Shown here: piece after piece, positions 24,760 through 37,179 of the stretch
Layout of the letters: each line of letters starts with the position of its first letter
Position numbering within the stretch: position 1 is the stretch's first letter
Source of the DNA: Puffinus mauretanicus
Taxonomy: Eukaryota; Chordata; Aves; Procellariiformes; Procellariidae
DNA length: 64,000 nt
Direction of reading: 5' to 3'
Assembly (NCBI GenBank): GCA_023333565.1
Contig: JAJKFH010003493.1
Location: 2,046,001-2,110,000, forward strand
Notes under the pieces: model-generated
Told to the model about the DNA's origin: nothing
Seen by the model: only the letters and a program-made list of their open reading frames with translations
Database searches by the model: none
Position numbers and translations under genes: made by a program

Positions 24760-27700
24760 GATGACAAACAAGTATTCCAAGGCAAGAAAAATGTTATTCC
24801 ATATACAAACCAAACAAACTAAAGTGGTTTCTCCCCTGCTAGGACCCAACTGGCAGCTCTCAGCTGCACACACTATGTAGCTGTTAAAGAAATGAGAGAC
24901 GTCCCAGGCTTACTGGTTGGCTTTCTTTTTCTTAAGCGACCTTATTATGCTCCCAATATTAAAAAGAAAAACACAGTTAAGATTTTATTTTACGCTCTTG
25001 CAAAAACACAACACAACAAAACAGCCCTTTCTTTCAGCCTAAATAAGAGCTGGGGAGATAGAGCTGATGCCAAGAAAACACCGTAAGGAATTAAGCCACA
25101 GCTTTCCTGTTCCGAGTTCCCACTGAAAGATACAGAGATGGTTCTTTCTTCTGAAGGTCTCTCCCACAAACCTATTACACGGCTTTAGCAAATGACACCA
25201 GCGTGACAATAACTTGCAGGCTTTGTGCTCCTGGCAGAATTTTTTTTCCTCTTAATCATTACTCATAAAAAGGAGGAGGGTTTAGAAAACCCAAGTCCCT
25301 GCAATTTCAAGATAGCAAACCAGGGGATGAACTTCTTTTTGTGTGCTTACTTCTGGAGAACAGAATATCGTGCTTTGACAGCTGCTATGTAAATAAATGG
25401 GTGTAATTTTATTCCTTTAAAACTAACTTCAAACACATACGCAACTGAAGGAGAAAGAAAAGATGACAAGTAGGAAAACAGACAGTAGAGTGACAAGAAG
25501 AACCGTAGAAAGTCAACTGATAAAGCAGAGCTTTTTACGTAATTAATAGGCCTCTCTAGGATATTAGACAGTGGAAGCAAGAGGCTTTTGTAAAAGATCA
25601 CATGGGGAACAAAAATATTTTGTGATGTTCTTCACAGAAATGCAGAGCCAGCCTGTGATTTGAAACTATTTTAAGATACTCAGAGCGTGCCTCACTTTCT
25701 CCAAAGCTCTAGATCCGGACTCAACAAAGCATGAAATATAAGTTCCTAACTGGGACCTGCACGCAAGATTTCTGCTAGTCTGTCAAAACCCGGATCCAAA
25801 TGTCCCATGCTCAGACTTTATGAAGTCTTGGGGCTTGGGTGCATCACTCATTGGGAAGAGATAAAGCCCACGCTGGGAACATTTGTAGCACCTTTACAAT
25901 ATATACACAGTCCTTTAATGGAACCGCATTGCTGTGTTCTTCGATTTTCCTTTTTTCCAAAAACGTATCAGTTCCGTTATACAAGACCAAAACAACCCCC
26001 ACAAAGCCTCTCACTGGCCACCATTTTAATGTTAATACTTTTGAGTTAACATCACACTGTAGAATCCAAAGGAGGCTTATTTAATTTATTTTTTTTTAAT
26101 TCCCCTTGAACGCACAAACACCCACCTCATCCCAACATGACCTTACGCATGCCTGCTGCTTGGGTTTATATTCAGCCACTTGCAGAGCTGTACAGAGTCT
26201 GCACACTGCGCTTCAGGAAACCACACATTTCTAATAATTACTCTTGACTACATGGACCACTTGCAGCACAGTGACAGTGAGCGTGCAGACAAATGCCAAG
26301 TACAAGCTCACATGCTCTTTCCTCATTACAGAAGGTATTTTTGGAGGCTGAAGACCTTCTGCGTATTAGCGTTGTTCACTGTATAAAGGGAAGTTTTGTA
26401 ATGCGTGCTACACTGGGCAGCAAAGCAGGACCCCACCTCCATCGTGGAACGGTCTTCAGCTTCACAGCAGCTCCTGCCATGGGCAACCATATGGCAAAGA
26501 GGAAGATCTGTGATGGCTGTTGCAAAGCTGAGTCACAATGGATGCTGTGACGATTTTAAATAAAAGGGTTTTTATTAAGACCCCACATCTTATCCCTCAC
26601 CCTTAAAGAAAGGTATTAAAGTATAGGAAGAATCTTAAATGATCTTGCCAAATCTCTCAATTTCATAGTGAGATTTACAAAACCTTTTTCTTCTTTTTAT
26701 CTAAGTTTCAGCAGTCAAGTGAGCAATTCAGTTTTCATTTAAGGAGAAGTCTTCAGCTTTAAGGACTCAGAAGAATGGCCTACAAACATGACCAGACTGG
26801 CATGTTGAAAGGCTAGGAAACTAAAGGATAAGGAAGAAATACTTTAAATTACTATTACTAAGCCTTTTAATTTGTGTGTCAGTATTATGATTTATTTTAC
26901 ATTTGGGGCTGGTAACACTGAGTAATTTGGAAATACTTAAGTGAATTCGGGACCTGCAAAAGAGGCAACAGAAAGGTACTGAAAGCACTCGGAGACAAGC
27001 TTTGTATTCCTTACTAAATGTTGTCCAAGCTGTGCAATCTTGCACATTGTTGTTTACTAGATAACTACATAAAAAATAGTATATACTTTTAAAGTATATT
27101 ATTTATATACTCCCCCCCATCTCCCCTTTAAATTAAAATTGAGTTGTTATTTTAACCCTACTCAAGTATGTAATATAGTGATCATTGTAAATCTTGATGA
27201 TCACAAAAGCTCTTTGATTTATCCCTCAGTTTACTATCCTTAACAAACATAATCCTAAAAACAATACAGGGGAAGATCTTACAGGCCTTCAAATGGTGGA
27301 GGGAGAGCAGGGAATGACTATATATGTAAAGCTACAGCTTCAGGGCTCATGACTTTCCTGCTGGGAAGCTTTCTGAATGCTGCTAATAAGGTCCTGCCAA
27401 TGGGACCAGAAGCATATCTTCATAAAAAAAGGCCTTCAGTGTGGGAAGATAAAATTTTCCAGAAAATTTTTAATAAAAAGCTTATAGATGTGGGATCTGA
27501 ATCTAACAATAGACATAAGTATCTCTAAATGCATAGGAAAACATGAATATTATTAAAGGTGGCATGCCCATCCTGCCTGCCCCCCATGTCAAGATCTGTA
27601 GTCACGATCATGACAGCATGTTCAAAGCTTATGTGAAGATACCAGACCTAGCTCTCAACTACTAGCAACCATATGGCAATAGCCAATTCAGCATAGGAAA

Positions 27701-29260
27701 AAAAAAAGGGGTTTGTTTTTTTTTTTTCCCCCCAGCTCAGTATTCCACACTGTCACAGCCGCAAGAAAATACATGGATATTTATGTCTGCATTTTAGCAA
27801 AGCACACCTGCCTTGTCTATCAGCCTTGGCCTTAGCCAAGATGCAGCCACCACCCTGCACCACAACTAAGCCTCCGACCATTTCGGGAATCTAGCTCCAA
27901 ACAACATTTTAGCACAAACTCTCTCTCATGAATTCCAGAGGGTCTATGCACAGGCATAGCAATTCCTCTTGACTGTACCTACATTCATAAATACAACGGG
28001 CCAGAGGTCATTTCCAGCCCTGAGGCACAGCTTGCACTCAAAGCATCTCCCATTACATTAGAGCACTGGCTTAGGGATACTACGGGGCTAGTTCCTCGCT
28101 CGGCTGACTCCTGAACCATGCTTGGTACCGCTGGGAAGAAGAGGCCTGTGTGCTGTCAGTATGGACAACTCACAGGACACCTCCTCGGTGCATGCCCTGA
28201 CCCTGCTTGTTTTTCTGATAGCCTTTGAACCCCTGCAGCACCCAAGCTCTAACCAGCAACACGGGTAGGAACCATGTAAGTCAAAGAGCTTCCCACGGCT
28301 TTTGCTGACGCTCAGGACCGTTCATCACACTGTAGTGGAGAAAGAGCTTGTGTGACTAGGTGTGAGACTCCAAGCCCATGAGAAGTGCTGAAAGCAGGAA
28401 CTGCGACAGGCACTGTCTTTCCAAGCAGCATTCCTAGCAGAGGGCTGGAGTCCTCGCATGAGTGCTCTTTGCTATCTCTGGAACTGCCCAGTTTGGGGAA
28501 GAACTGGCTCCACTTGGCTAGCAACACGTACGCAACATTTTGATCTCTTCATTGGACCCACCCAAGGAATCTGATCAACTACCTTCAGGACCCATCAAAA
28601 ATTTCTGGAAGTTTCCAGTTGTCTCACCTGCTTGCCCGTCCTTAGGTACTCACACACCTTATAACATCCCCTTACTAAAAACACAAAATTTTTGTGTTGT
28701 TTTGTACTGCCTAATATTTAAGCATATATGCAAGAAGTCAGTGCCTTCAGTGACATCATCCTCTTCTTCAGCTGAGATATGGAAAGGTATCTAATGACAG
28801 GGGAAAAAGAGAGAGCTCTGTTTTTCTTTCCTGCTTGTATCTCCCAAATGGGCTCGGCTTAGGTAGCAGTGATGCAATGCTTCTTTTGATGACATTCTTA
28901 GAGAGTCAAAAATCAGGAGAATATCCTTTGAGTACACCAAGAGGACAGCTTATCACACGGGAATTCCAGTCACCTACTTGGAGTTTAACTGCAACCACAG
29001 GATGTCTCTTAATGCCCCCACTGGCACATTGAACTGGAGCTGAGCTTACTGGTCACTTACACTTCACCAGGTTTCTTAAAAAGTAATATGAGTACAGCAA
29101 AGCTTTTGCTGCTTTCTCATCTGGGAGAAGAAAAAGTGCCACCCTGGTTCGCAAAAATTGCTAGGCTTCCCCTAAGAGTAAAGTTTGGTGTTGAGACAAC
29201 CCAGATGCCTCAGCTTATCACACCAATAACAAATTCCCTTCTGGGAGGGTCCTACCCTAT
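24760..29260. other. Non-coding stretch, no gene seen
   Basis: Mixed AT-rich sequence with frames under about 90 codons. It contains an AT-rich inverted repeat at 27081-27099 (arms of nine bases around one T) and a homopolymer cluster of A10, G4, T12 and C6 at 27698-27733. None of these points to a gene or a named element. Confidence 0.6.
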
Positions 29261-29266
29261 CTTCTC

Positions 29267-29305
29267 TCATTAGTTCGGTCCCAATTCTGGGGACCGAATC
29301 ATTAG
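29267..29305. repeat. Stem-loop flanked by 7-bp direct repeats
   Basis: TTCGGTCCC at 29274-29282 pairs perfectly with GGGACCGAA at 29290-29298 across a seven-base loop. The 7-mer TCATTAG stands immediately outside both arms (29267-29273 and 29299-29305) in direct orientation. This looks like a tiny foldback with a target-site duplication, but the whole unit is under 40 bp, so chance or a solo remnant is possible. Confidence 0.75.
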
Positions 29306-29307
29306 GT

Positions 29308-29325
29308 AGTCATCATAGTCATCAT
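29308..29325. repeat. Two-copy tandem duplication, 9-bp unit
   Basis: AGTCATCAT occurs twice head to tail, three bases after the stem-loop. Confidence 0.85.
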
Positions 29326-29329
29326 TAAC

Positions 29330-32300
29330 CTTGCCCCTATCTAAGTAAAAGAAGAACTTTAGCTAAAAAGGCAACCTTTTTAATGTGTCTAGTATGCACT
29401 CCTTACCCTCCCCTGGATGTACTCTGTCAAGATGGATACAGGACTTCTTCCAGGATGAGGATGTTGGTCACCTAGCCAAGATGGCAGAAGGGAAGGGCTA
29501 CATTCCTTAGCAGGTGTCATGAAGGCCTACCTCCCAGCACCGGCAGAGAGAGCCAAGGAGCCAAGGCCAGCCGGTCCCCGCACTTACCCTTTACCCCCAG
29601 GGACCACGCGGGGTACGGCACAGCACAACGGACCGGCGCAGAGCTGAGCGCTACAGCCAAGGGAAAGAAATCCCTTCAGTGGTCTCAGCCAACAGTAGGA
29701 ACCACTGCAAAGTCAACTTCAGCACATACCTGATATTCAGAGAGCAAAAAGCTGGCATAATGAGGCATGATCATGTAGCTCTCAGTAAAGGGGACTTTTA
29801 ACGGTAAAATCTCTAGACCTAAACCTGTCAGAGGCCCCGTGCTTTTGTAGCTTCCTTACCTTCAACAGGATTTGCTCATGTTCAGCACATTAAAATGAGA
29901 CCACCTGTTAGTGAACAGGGCTGATGGCAAATACTTTATCACTAAATACAACCATTCAAAATAAGAGAGCTCTGGAGGTTGACAATCTAGGCTTAAACAC
30001 CCTCCTGAGCTAATCATGCTGCTCCGAGGGCAAAAACTATGAAAGAAATATGAAACTTAAGCACAAAAATGTCATACTTTGCAGAGGAGTAAGATGCAGT
30101 TACTGAGCAGAGCTTTTCTCAAATAATGTTTTTTAACCATTTTTGTGAACTTGATTCTAATCTGTCAGGTCTACGCGACATTTTCATTGCTGATAAATTA
30201 TGTTCAAATATATCAGGTAGAGGATGGCCTGCTTGTTTAAAGTACTAATTGTCAATTTTAACGGATAGCTAGTAAGAAAATTTGCAATCCTGTGTTAGTG
30301 GAAAATAGCACAGACAGAATTATATGGGCAAAATGTCTTCACTCTTTTCTAAAGCATTTTCCATAGTTATTTATGTTTTAAATTCATATGCTTTCAAAGC
30401 CAAGTGCATGCCCCAGGAGTGAAGGATTTAAGAGTTGTGGGGTTTCTGTTGTTGTTGTTTTAAGAGTTAGGGATGCTGGGACTGCTCAGTCTATAGGGAA
30501 GTCGGTGTAGTTTGAAAAGTGGATGGATAAACATCTTTATTGCCACAGCAAATGAAACCTGATACTGATTTTTCTTATCCATACTGTAGATGTCATGTCA
30601 AGTTACATAGATGTAAATCCACTGGAAATAATAGTTACTCTGAATTACTGCTGGTCAGATATAGCAGAATTTGGCCTGACGTAAAGGCAGAAAAACAACT
30701 ATACAACTGCATATATGAAAGAAAATAGTAACATAATATATTCTTTACTTAAGAACCCTATGAAATATTTAAACACTGACATAAAATAGTTTTCCAATGA
30801 AAAATTTGCTGCTGAATTCCCAGGGCCACAAGCATTCTGAGAGTAGGTTTTCAGACGGTACGATGAAGTATTAGTGTGAATTTAGGCCAGTGTTTTCAAA
30901 CCAAGCATTTAAAGCTAAGATAAATACCTTTTTAGGTGCCAAGTATTCATGGGTCGTAGACGCACTGATAACCACTAAGTTGGGCAGGACAGATGACACT
31001 TCAGCAGTGGATTTTAGAGATGCAACCCCTGCCTCTGTCAAATTAAGACAACTATGCTGCTGATCCACAATCACAACAACCAACCAGAAAAGCTGAGGGT
31101 CTCTGGAAATACTCTGCCTCATAAATGTGGAAACAGAGCAGCAAAGTTTGGTTAGTAACTTGGGCTATACTGATCATATAATTGGCATAATTTTTTTCAT
31201 GAGACCTAAACACTAAGAAAAAGCCATCTCAACTCACAAAATACACGGGAGCCCTAGAAATTAAGAAAAAGCAGCACAGCAATCACATCTGCGCCAGAGG
31301 AGAATAAGTACTGTAAGAAGTAATGCTTTTTAGTTGTTTTAGTTTTTCTTTTTAGACAGCTTTATTTATACACAGGATGAAAAAACACTGCAGCAAGCTT
31401 TACCACAAATGTTTTTTTAAGGTGATCTCTATCTACTACAAAAGTAATTTACCCTTCCATTATCGGTCTTCAATCTTTGGGGAGAGTTTGAAGGACCAAA
31501 TAAGTTTCTAATCTCGACCACTGTCTATGCGACGCATTCAAAAAGAAACCCTCAAAGCTCAGACTCCTTAAATCAATTACATTCAGTGCAAGGCTGGATT
31601 TCCTGCTTGTTTGCTTTCAGCCTTGCTGCATATTGGTTCAGGACTTAGGGCCGAACTCAGCTGCAAAGATAATGCCAAACCAGAACGTTTCTTTTCCTCT
31701 GGCTGCCGAGGAAATCCCTGCTTTAGATTAGAAAATAACTAATGATTGTGTGTCCCTGTATGCTTTGGAGTAGGGCCCCTTATTTTATCTACGTGGCAGC
31801 TACCTGTCAACGTGTGGTGCTTGGAGTAGCGCACTGGGAGTTCATACACACCAAGACTATCTAAACAGACCATTAAGTGCTAGTAAAGTAACACATGTGA
31901 ACGACAGGTCAATAAATTTTAAACAACTTATGTTCACTGCAAAGACCTGGCTGTTTTAGAACAAGCTGTGTTTACATAAAATCAATTTTTACAAGCATCT
32001 AAATAATTAGGGAATATACCGCAATAATAATTATATTCTAAGTTCAATATAATAGTTCCAAAGGAATTCAACGAATCCCTTGTTTGTTAATGCATTTTTC
32101 TTTCTCTTCCACAGGTCTAGCTTCCTAAATAACACCTCCTCTTTACAGAAGATGTTCAAATTCCAACTTTTGTCCAAATGAGAAGGAACTGTTACTTTTT
32201 ATACTAATGTGCCCTGACGCTCATCCCACTGCATATGTATATACAAAATGACTGAGAGGTCAGTAATTCGCACTTCTAACCTATGTTGTTATTTTACCCC

Positions 32301-33890
32301 TTCTAACAATATTTGTCAATATTTGTTTAAAGTCAATCAATTTACCCAGAGCAATCTATGTATGCACGAAAAATTGGAATTATCTGAATTCAATTTCTGG
32401 TCAAAAATTCAAAAGCTTTGGATGAAATGATGGTTGAGATCTCAACTTCCTGGTCTTTACACAATGTCAGTCTATTAATTTAAAAGCTGCCTAAATGTAC
32501 ACACATGCCGCATGCACTCACACCCAGTTGCAAGTAGATCACAAATAAAAAAACCCAAATTTCACAATAAAGACTAAACTAAATGTTATCCATAGCTACA
32601 ATGGCAAAGGCACTGGCAAACTGATTTACAGGGCTGCGTTTCCACTTCATTTTTGTTGCTTTTCAGCTACAGGCAAAAGACTTCAGCATGTTGTGAGTGC
32701 TATAAATTCACATTTGCCACAAGAACCCATGATGCCATCTGTTCCCTAGAGCGTTTACATAAAGTATGCCAATGCAAACCATCTGCAAACTGTTCTTGCA
32801 TGCGAATTCTTGAGATAATGCAATGTGGTACATTTGCAATTTCAAGCAAAGACCACTTGAGCTTCTTTGTAATTGCCATGCTTAACTCAGATGTTCTATA
32901 GAAACCTCTTTAGAGTACGATTGTGAGGTATTTTGTCGGTGGTTTTGCTGAAGTCCTTGATGTTAACTCTTTACCATTGTTTTCAGGCTTCATTACTGCA
33001 AGATAATGGTGTACCTTAAGGTAAGGGTGAGAGGAGGGAACACAGAAAGCAGGGTATCTTCCATCCCCTTGAGCTAAGGACTTTGAAAAAGACCCTCAGC
33101 CTTTTGCAAACAAAAAGAGAACAAGACCTTGGCTACTTCTATTAAGTATTGGATTGTATGAACTATAGCAGACAACTGTAGGGTTGCAAAGCACTGTAAT
33201 TCTTTCTATCCATTGTAGAATTACATCTCAGTTTCTCCTTTCCTCTTCATGAGTAACATTTTTTTCTTCTTGTTATTTTAGAAAGTTGATTTGAAATAAA
33301 ATGCTTAGGAACTACATGCTGATACGCACTGATATTCTGAGTGGCAGTGGAAAGTTTCAGAAATAGTAATGGTGGAAAAGGTACACACACAGCCCCAACA
33401 GCAGAAATCCCTGTAGATCCTACAACAGTTGGGTCCCTGGTTAACTCTTTGCTAAACAGATAAATTATTGAGCCTTTAGATTATTTTCTAGGTTTCTCTA
33501 GTTGGTATCTAAATTTTCAATAACCACCTCTCTCCCCACCCAGTGAATTTAAATGCAGAATTTCCTATCTTGGGTCAAACCAACTACTATGAGTAACTTG
33601 CGTCATGTTTGTTCTGCTTCCTTTGCCGAGTTACTATAAAAAAAGAGTGGCCAGTATCACCACTTAATCATATTTCTTTACGTAGTACAATTTCACGCTT
33701 CTGCCGCTACCGAATATAATATAAATAACTTCGCTCTTCCCTACTACTCCAACATGCCTTTAGTAGAAGCCACTCAGGAAAACAAAGATCTGGCAGAGCG
33801 CGTGGGTGACACCCTCAATTAGCCAGCGTGACACATGCCAGCGCTCAGTGCCACACACCAGGGCTGCCTGCTCTCTCCAGCTATGAGCCC
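29330..33890. other. Non-coding stretch, no gene seen
   Basis: A moderately GC-rich patch at about 29535-29660 contains a few CpGs but is too small for an island. A YY1-like CCAAGATGGCAG lies near 29476-29487. The rest is AT-rich with frames under about 85 codons and no recognisable domain or repeat. Confidence 0.55.
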
Positions 33891-33899
33891 AGCTGACTC

Positions 33900-34050
33900 C
33901 AGTGCGTTAGCTGATGGTTGAAGTGCGCGTTATAGACTGATTGTAGGAACGATTAGCAATTCTTAAAAGATTCAATCAGCTTGTAATTTGGTTCAGTGTG
34001 CCCTTGTGCTTTATGGAAACGACTGTCAGTCTTCTGAATCTTCTCCACTC
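33900..34050. promoter_or_regulatory. Candidate enhancer-like block
   Basis: Complex, non-repetitive sequence with a bicoid/OTX-type GATTAG at 33951-33956, an ATTCAATCAGC word and a TGTAATTTGG word. It also holds the only CpG-containing AT-rich stretch nearby (GTGCGCGTTATAG). The texture resembles vertebrate conserved non-coding elements. Conservation was not tested. Confidence 0.3.
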
Positions 34051-34059
34051 TGCGAGCGT

Positions 34060-36940
34060 TACTACTGGGAAATTTCTCTTGCCAGCTATCCCCATACAGC
34101 AGCCTCCTAACTAAATCCTAATAAAACTAGCTCTGAGATTTTAATTTCCATCACTCACTCACTCCAGACAATGTTAAACATTATGAAGGGTGACATGCGT
34201 GATATAATTAACTATGACTGAGAGTTTTCATTTGTTTAAGTGGATATTTTCCATTACTTCCTTTTTAGTAGAGACAAAAGCAAGCACTGACATATATGGT
34301 ACACCTCACGTACCTCCTCTGCATTTCTACAGCCAGCAAATGCTAATTTTTAGCGCTAATTCTGTCTGTCTTCAGCAAACCTGTTTCCTAGCTCCCTCCT
34401 GAGCCTGCGGGACTGGTACTCACCCCAGGCTGTTTTCCAGAGTGGATTATGTCACGGTTTGTTGGAGTTTTCAGCATGCTCAAAATTTATGCAAAAGAAA
34501 AAAAAAATGATCAAAGTAGCAGGAATACCTGAGCTTCTCTCCCTGCGACAGCTCACTTTCACTGAGCAAGCCCCAACAGCATCTGTCATTAACGCAATGG
34601 ATTGCTTTGCTCAAGACATCTGTGGGTCACATTATTTCACGACAAGGCTGCAGCAAGAGGGGAAAGTAAAACTGAGGCAAGTTATTAATCACTTACTCAC
34701 CGTTTCCTGTACAACATAGAGGAAATAATCAAGCAGTATAGTGGGTTATAAAGGGAGATTCCTGAGAAACAAAAATATGCAGTTCATTTAAGGCATTGCA
34801 GGAGGCCATGTGATAGAAGCGGATTCAGTTTGTGGAAATTTGGCTTTATTTTATTTATGAGATTAAGTAACTGACAACAGCTGCCACATCTAAATGAGGG
34901 TATGATGGCATTCGCCCAGCCTCTGAGAAAAGCAGCGCTTCAGATTTATAAGTCTTCTCCATTCATATCCAAAAAGCACATGGTTTGATCCAGAGCGGGT
35001 GGAACGAGCCCAAAACTACACTCAGTGATATTACACTACCAGGAACGGAGATCTGGAGGGAATTTGCCACATATAAATTAATGCCAGCCTTAACTGGAGT
35101 AACTTTGACTCATCGATATATGCAGCTGTGTCCTCGCTAGGGAGTTTTCTGGCTACATATGATTTTATACATCTGTCAGCTTTAAATCAGGGATCCAAAT
35201 ATAGACTGCAGCGCGCCAGAACGCTCTGTCAATTTGCCCCTTTCCCTTGGGCCTATAAAGCCCTAAATGGGCAGAGACTCATCAGTGAGGAATCAAGTCC
35301 TGATCCTACCTGTACCCCATAATCCTGTCAACCTCAGCGGTGCAGAATGGGAGTCAATGAACAAAGCCGCACACGAGTTCTTAAACCGTTCCCCCCGCCA
35401 CTGTCAGTCTGCAGCAGGCTGAATTTTTATCCATTTTTTCCCTGCCATGCGAATTGAAAACTGTAGGCAGTTTCCTGCCAGCTAGCCGTGTGGAAAGTCA
35501 AAGGGTACACAGCATCCGGGACAATGAGTAGCGAACCGAACGAGACCGTTTTCCCAATCGTCAGTTCGGTGATGAATAATGGAGATAAAACTTCCTTGGA
35601 AGAATGTTCTAAAGCTACATTGAAGTAATCACCCAAAACACAACAGAGGCGGCTTGCACAGGAGGAGGGATATGGGGCCAGCATTTTGTGGTTTTGTGTG
35701 GTTTTTAGCTACACTAAGAGAACAAGGCTTAGGACTGCTAGCTTTGGTAATTTATATGAGGTATTTCTAATACTGACCTACTCTTCTGTTAGGTTTGCAG
35801 GACAACGAAGGCTCGTCCCTGTTTCTGCTCCTCCCATGAATTTCCGAGGGAAAAAGACAGTATTCAAAAACAGGGACAGGACTGGCGATGCCGGCAGATG
35901 AAGAAGCTGTTATAGCAGCTTTGCACTTCAATAGCAAGTTAGTTAAAAAAAAGAAAAAAAAAAATTAGCCAATTTAAGCAGTATCAACCTACAGGCAATG
36001 GTGATTATCACAGAAAAAAAAGCCTCACATTTCGCTAATATTATTGTTATTAGGATTGATGGAGTAAACTTCTAGTAGATGCTAAAACCTCTAACAAGAA
36101 ATACCGCGATGCACAAAAAAAATCAGTTTGGGGTTTGCTTTTTTTTGGATATTACTGAGCTTTATATTTCAATCTTTAGAAATAGCCCAGTCATCAAAGA
36201 CTGTGACCTCTGCGAGGGCACAAATTGAGGAATGGATAGAGTTTCCCAGAGGCTAACAGCCCAGGGTAGCGAGGCTGCGCTGCCCTGCTACAGCGCTGCT
36301 GCGAGGAATACATATATGACAAGACCTTTGGTCCGTAACTGTGATGGATACCAAGTTGCTACAGCAAATATTGCCCTGGATGACCGCCAAGGATTAATCT
36401 TTTGACAATTAGGAACTTGTTTCATTTTCCAGCATAAGCGAGGGTATGCCTTCGCTAACCTAATCTCAGTTTGAAAGATGTCAAGCATATTCTTCAATAC
36501 AAAATTAAAAGACAGGCTGTTTTATCTTCAAAAGAAGTGACTGGAACATAGAAAATCACACTTAAATCTATCCTTGGACACAGGATTAGACAAAGACTCG
36601 CTGTGTTTTACTGATGTGTACAGCTTTCAATACCCTCTTAAAAATCACAGTTCTAAAAAAATCAAATGACAAAATCTGGTAGACATTGTATTACTTTGTA
36701 GTGATCAAATTCTGTCCTTAGATGTATACACATGGGGCTCCATTTGACAGCAAGCCTGCGTAACCAGAAAGCCTTCATCTGAGCACAGAATCTGACCCAC
36801 AGATGCAGAAGAACATACATGTTTGATGTAGCAGATTTCTATCCTTTCAGAAGAGTAGCATCTGGCCCTGAAAGTATTTTAACACACTGAGACTGATGCA
36901 TTTGACATATTGTAGTCTTGCTGAGTTCCTTCCTTTATTT
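34060..36940. other. Non-coding stretch with a second motif-rich segment
   Basis: At 34830-34910 there is an AT-rich TTTATTTTATTTATGAGATTA run followed by an E-box CAGCTG at 34878-34883, another enhancer-like texture. The rest shows short frames only and A-rich tracts near 35950 and 36115. No gene or named repeat is supported. Confidence 0.4.
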
Positions 36941-36959
36941 GGAGATGATGAACTTGATA

Positions 36960-37170
36960 GCAGTCCGCATTACCAAGTGATTAATCAGTCACTTTTGTAA
37001 AGGTTATCTGTTAAAAATACATCTGATTAATTTGGTCCAATGACAGAAGAGGAGCTATAGATCCCTTACGGCTGACCCGGAGGCCACCACTGTATAACAA
37101 TGGACAGGTTTCATTTATAACATGGTGAACACACCTGGAAATCTGCTTGTAATTAGAAAGTGATAATGAA
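36960..37170. promoter_or_regulatory. Candidate enhancer with SOX, MEIS, E-box and homeodomain sites
   Basis: In order: ATTAAT at 37026-37031, MEIS/TGIF-type TGACAG at 37041-37046, a strong SOX site AACAATGG at 37096-37103, an E-box CACCTG at 37132-37137, and a TAATTA homeodomain core at 37150-37155. This is the densest heterotypic motif cluster between the CpG islands and is my preferred enhancer candidate in the central AT-rich region. Factor assignment is by motif only. Confidence 0.4.
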
Positions 37171-37179
37171 TCCATCTAT

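Noticed and set aside
27698..27733. A10-G4-T12-C6 homopolymer cluster as a hairpin
   Set aside because: The blocks are complementary in the same order and not in reversed order, so they cannot fold into a normal stem.
29476..29487. CTCF site around CCAAGATGGCAG
   Set aside because: The bases before AGATGGC do not fit the CTCF core. A YY1-type match is more likely and is too common to call as a feature.
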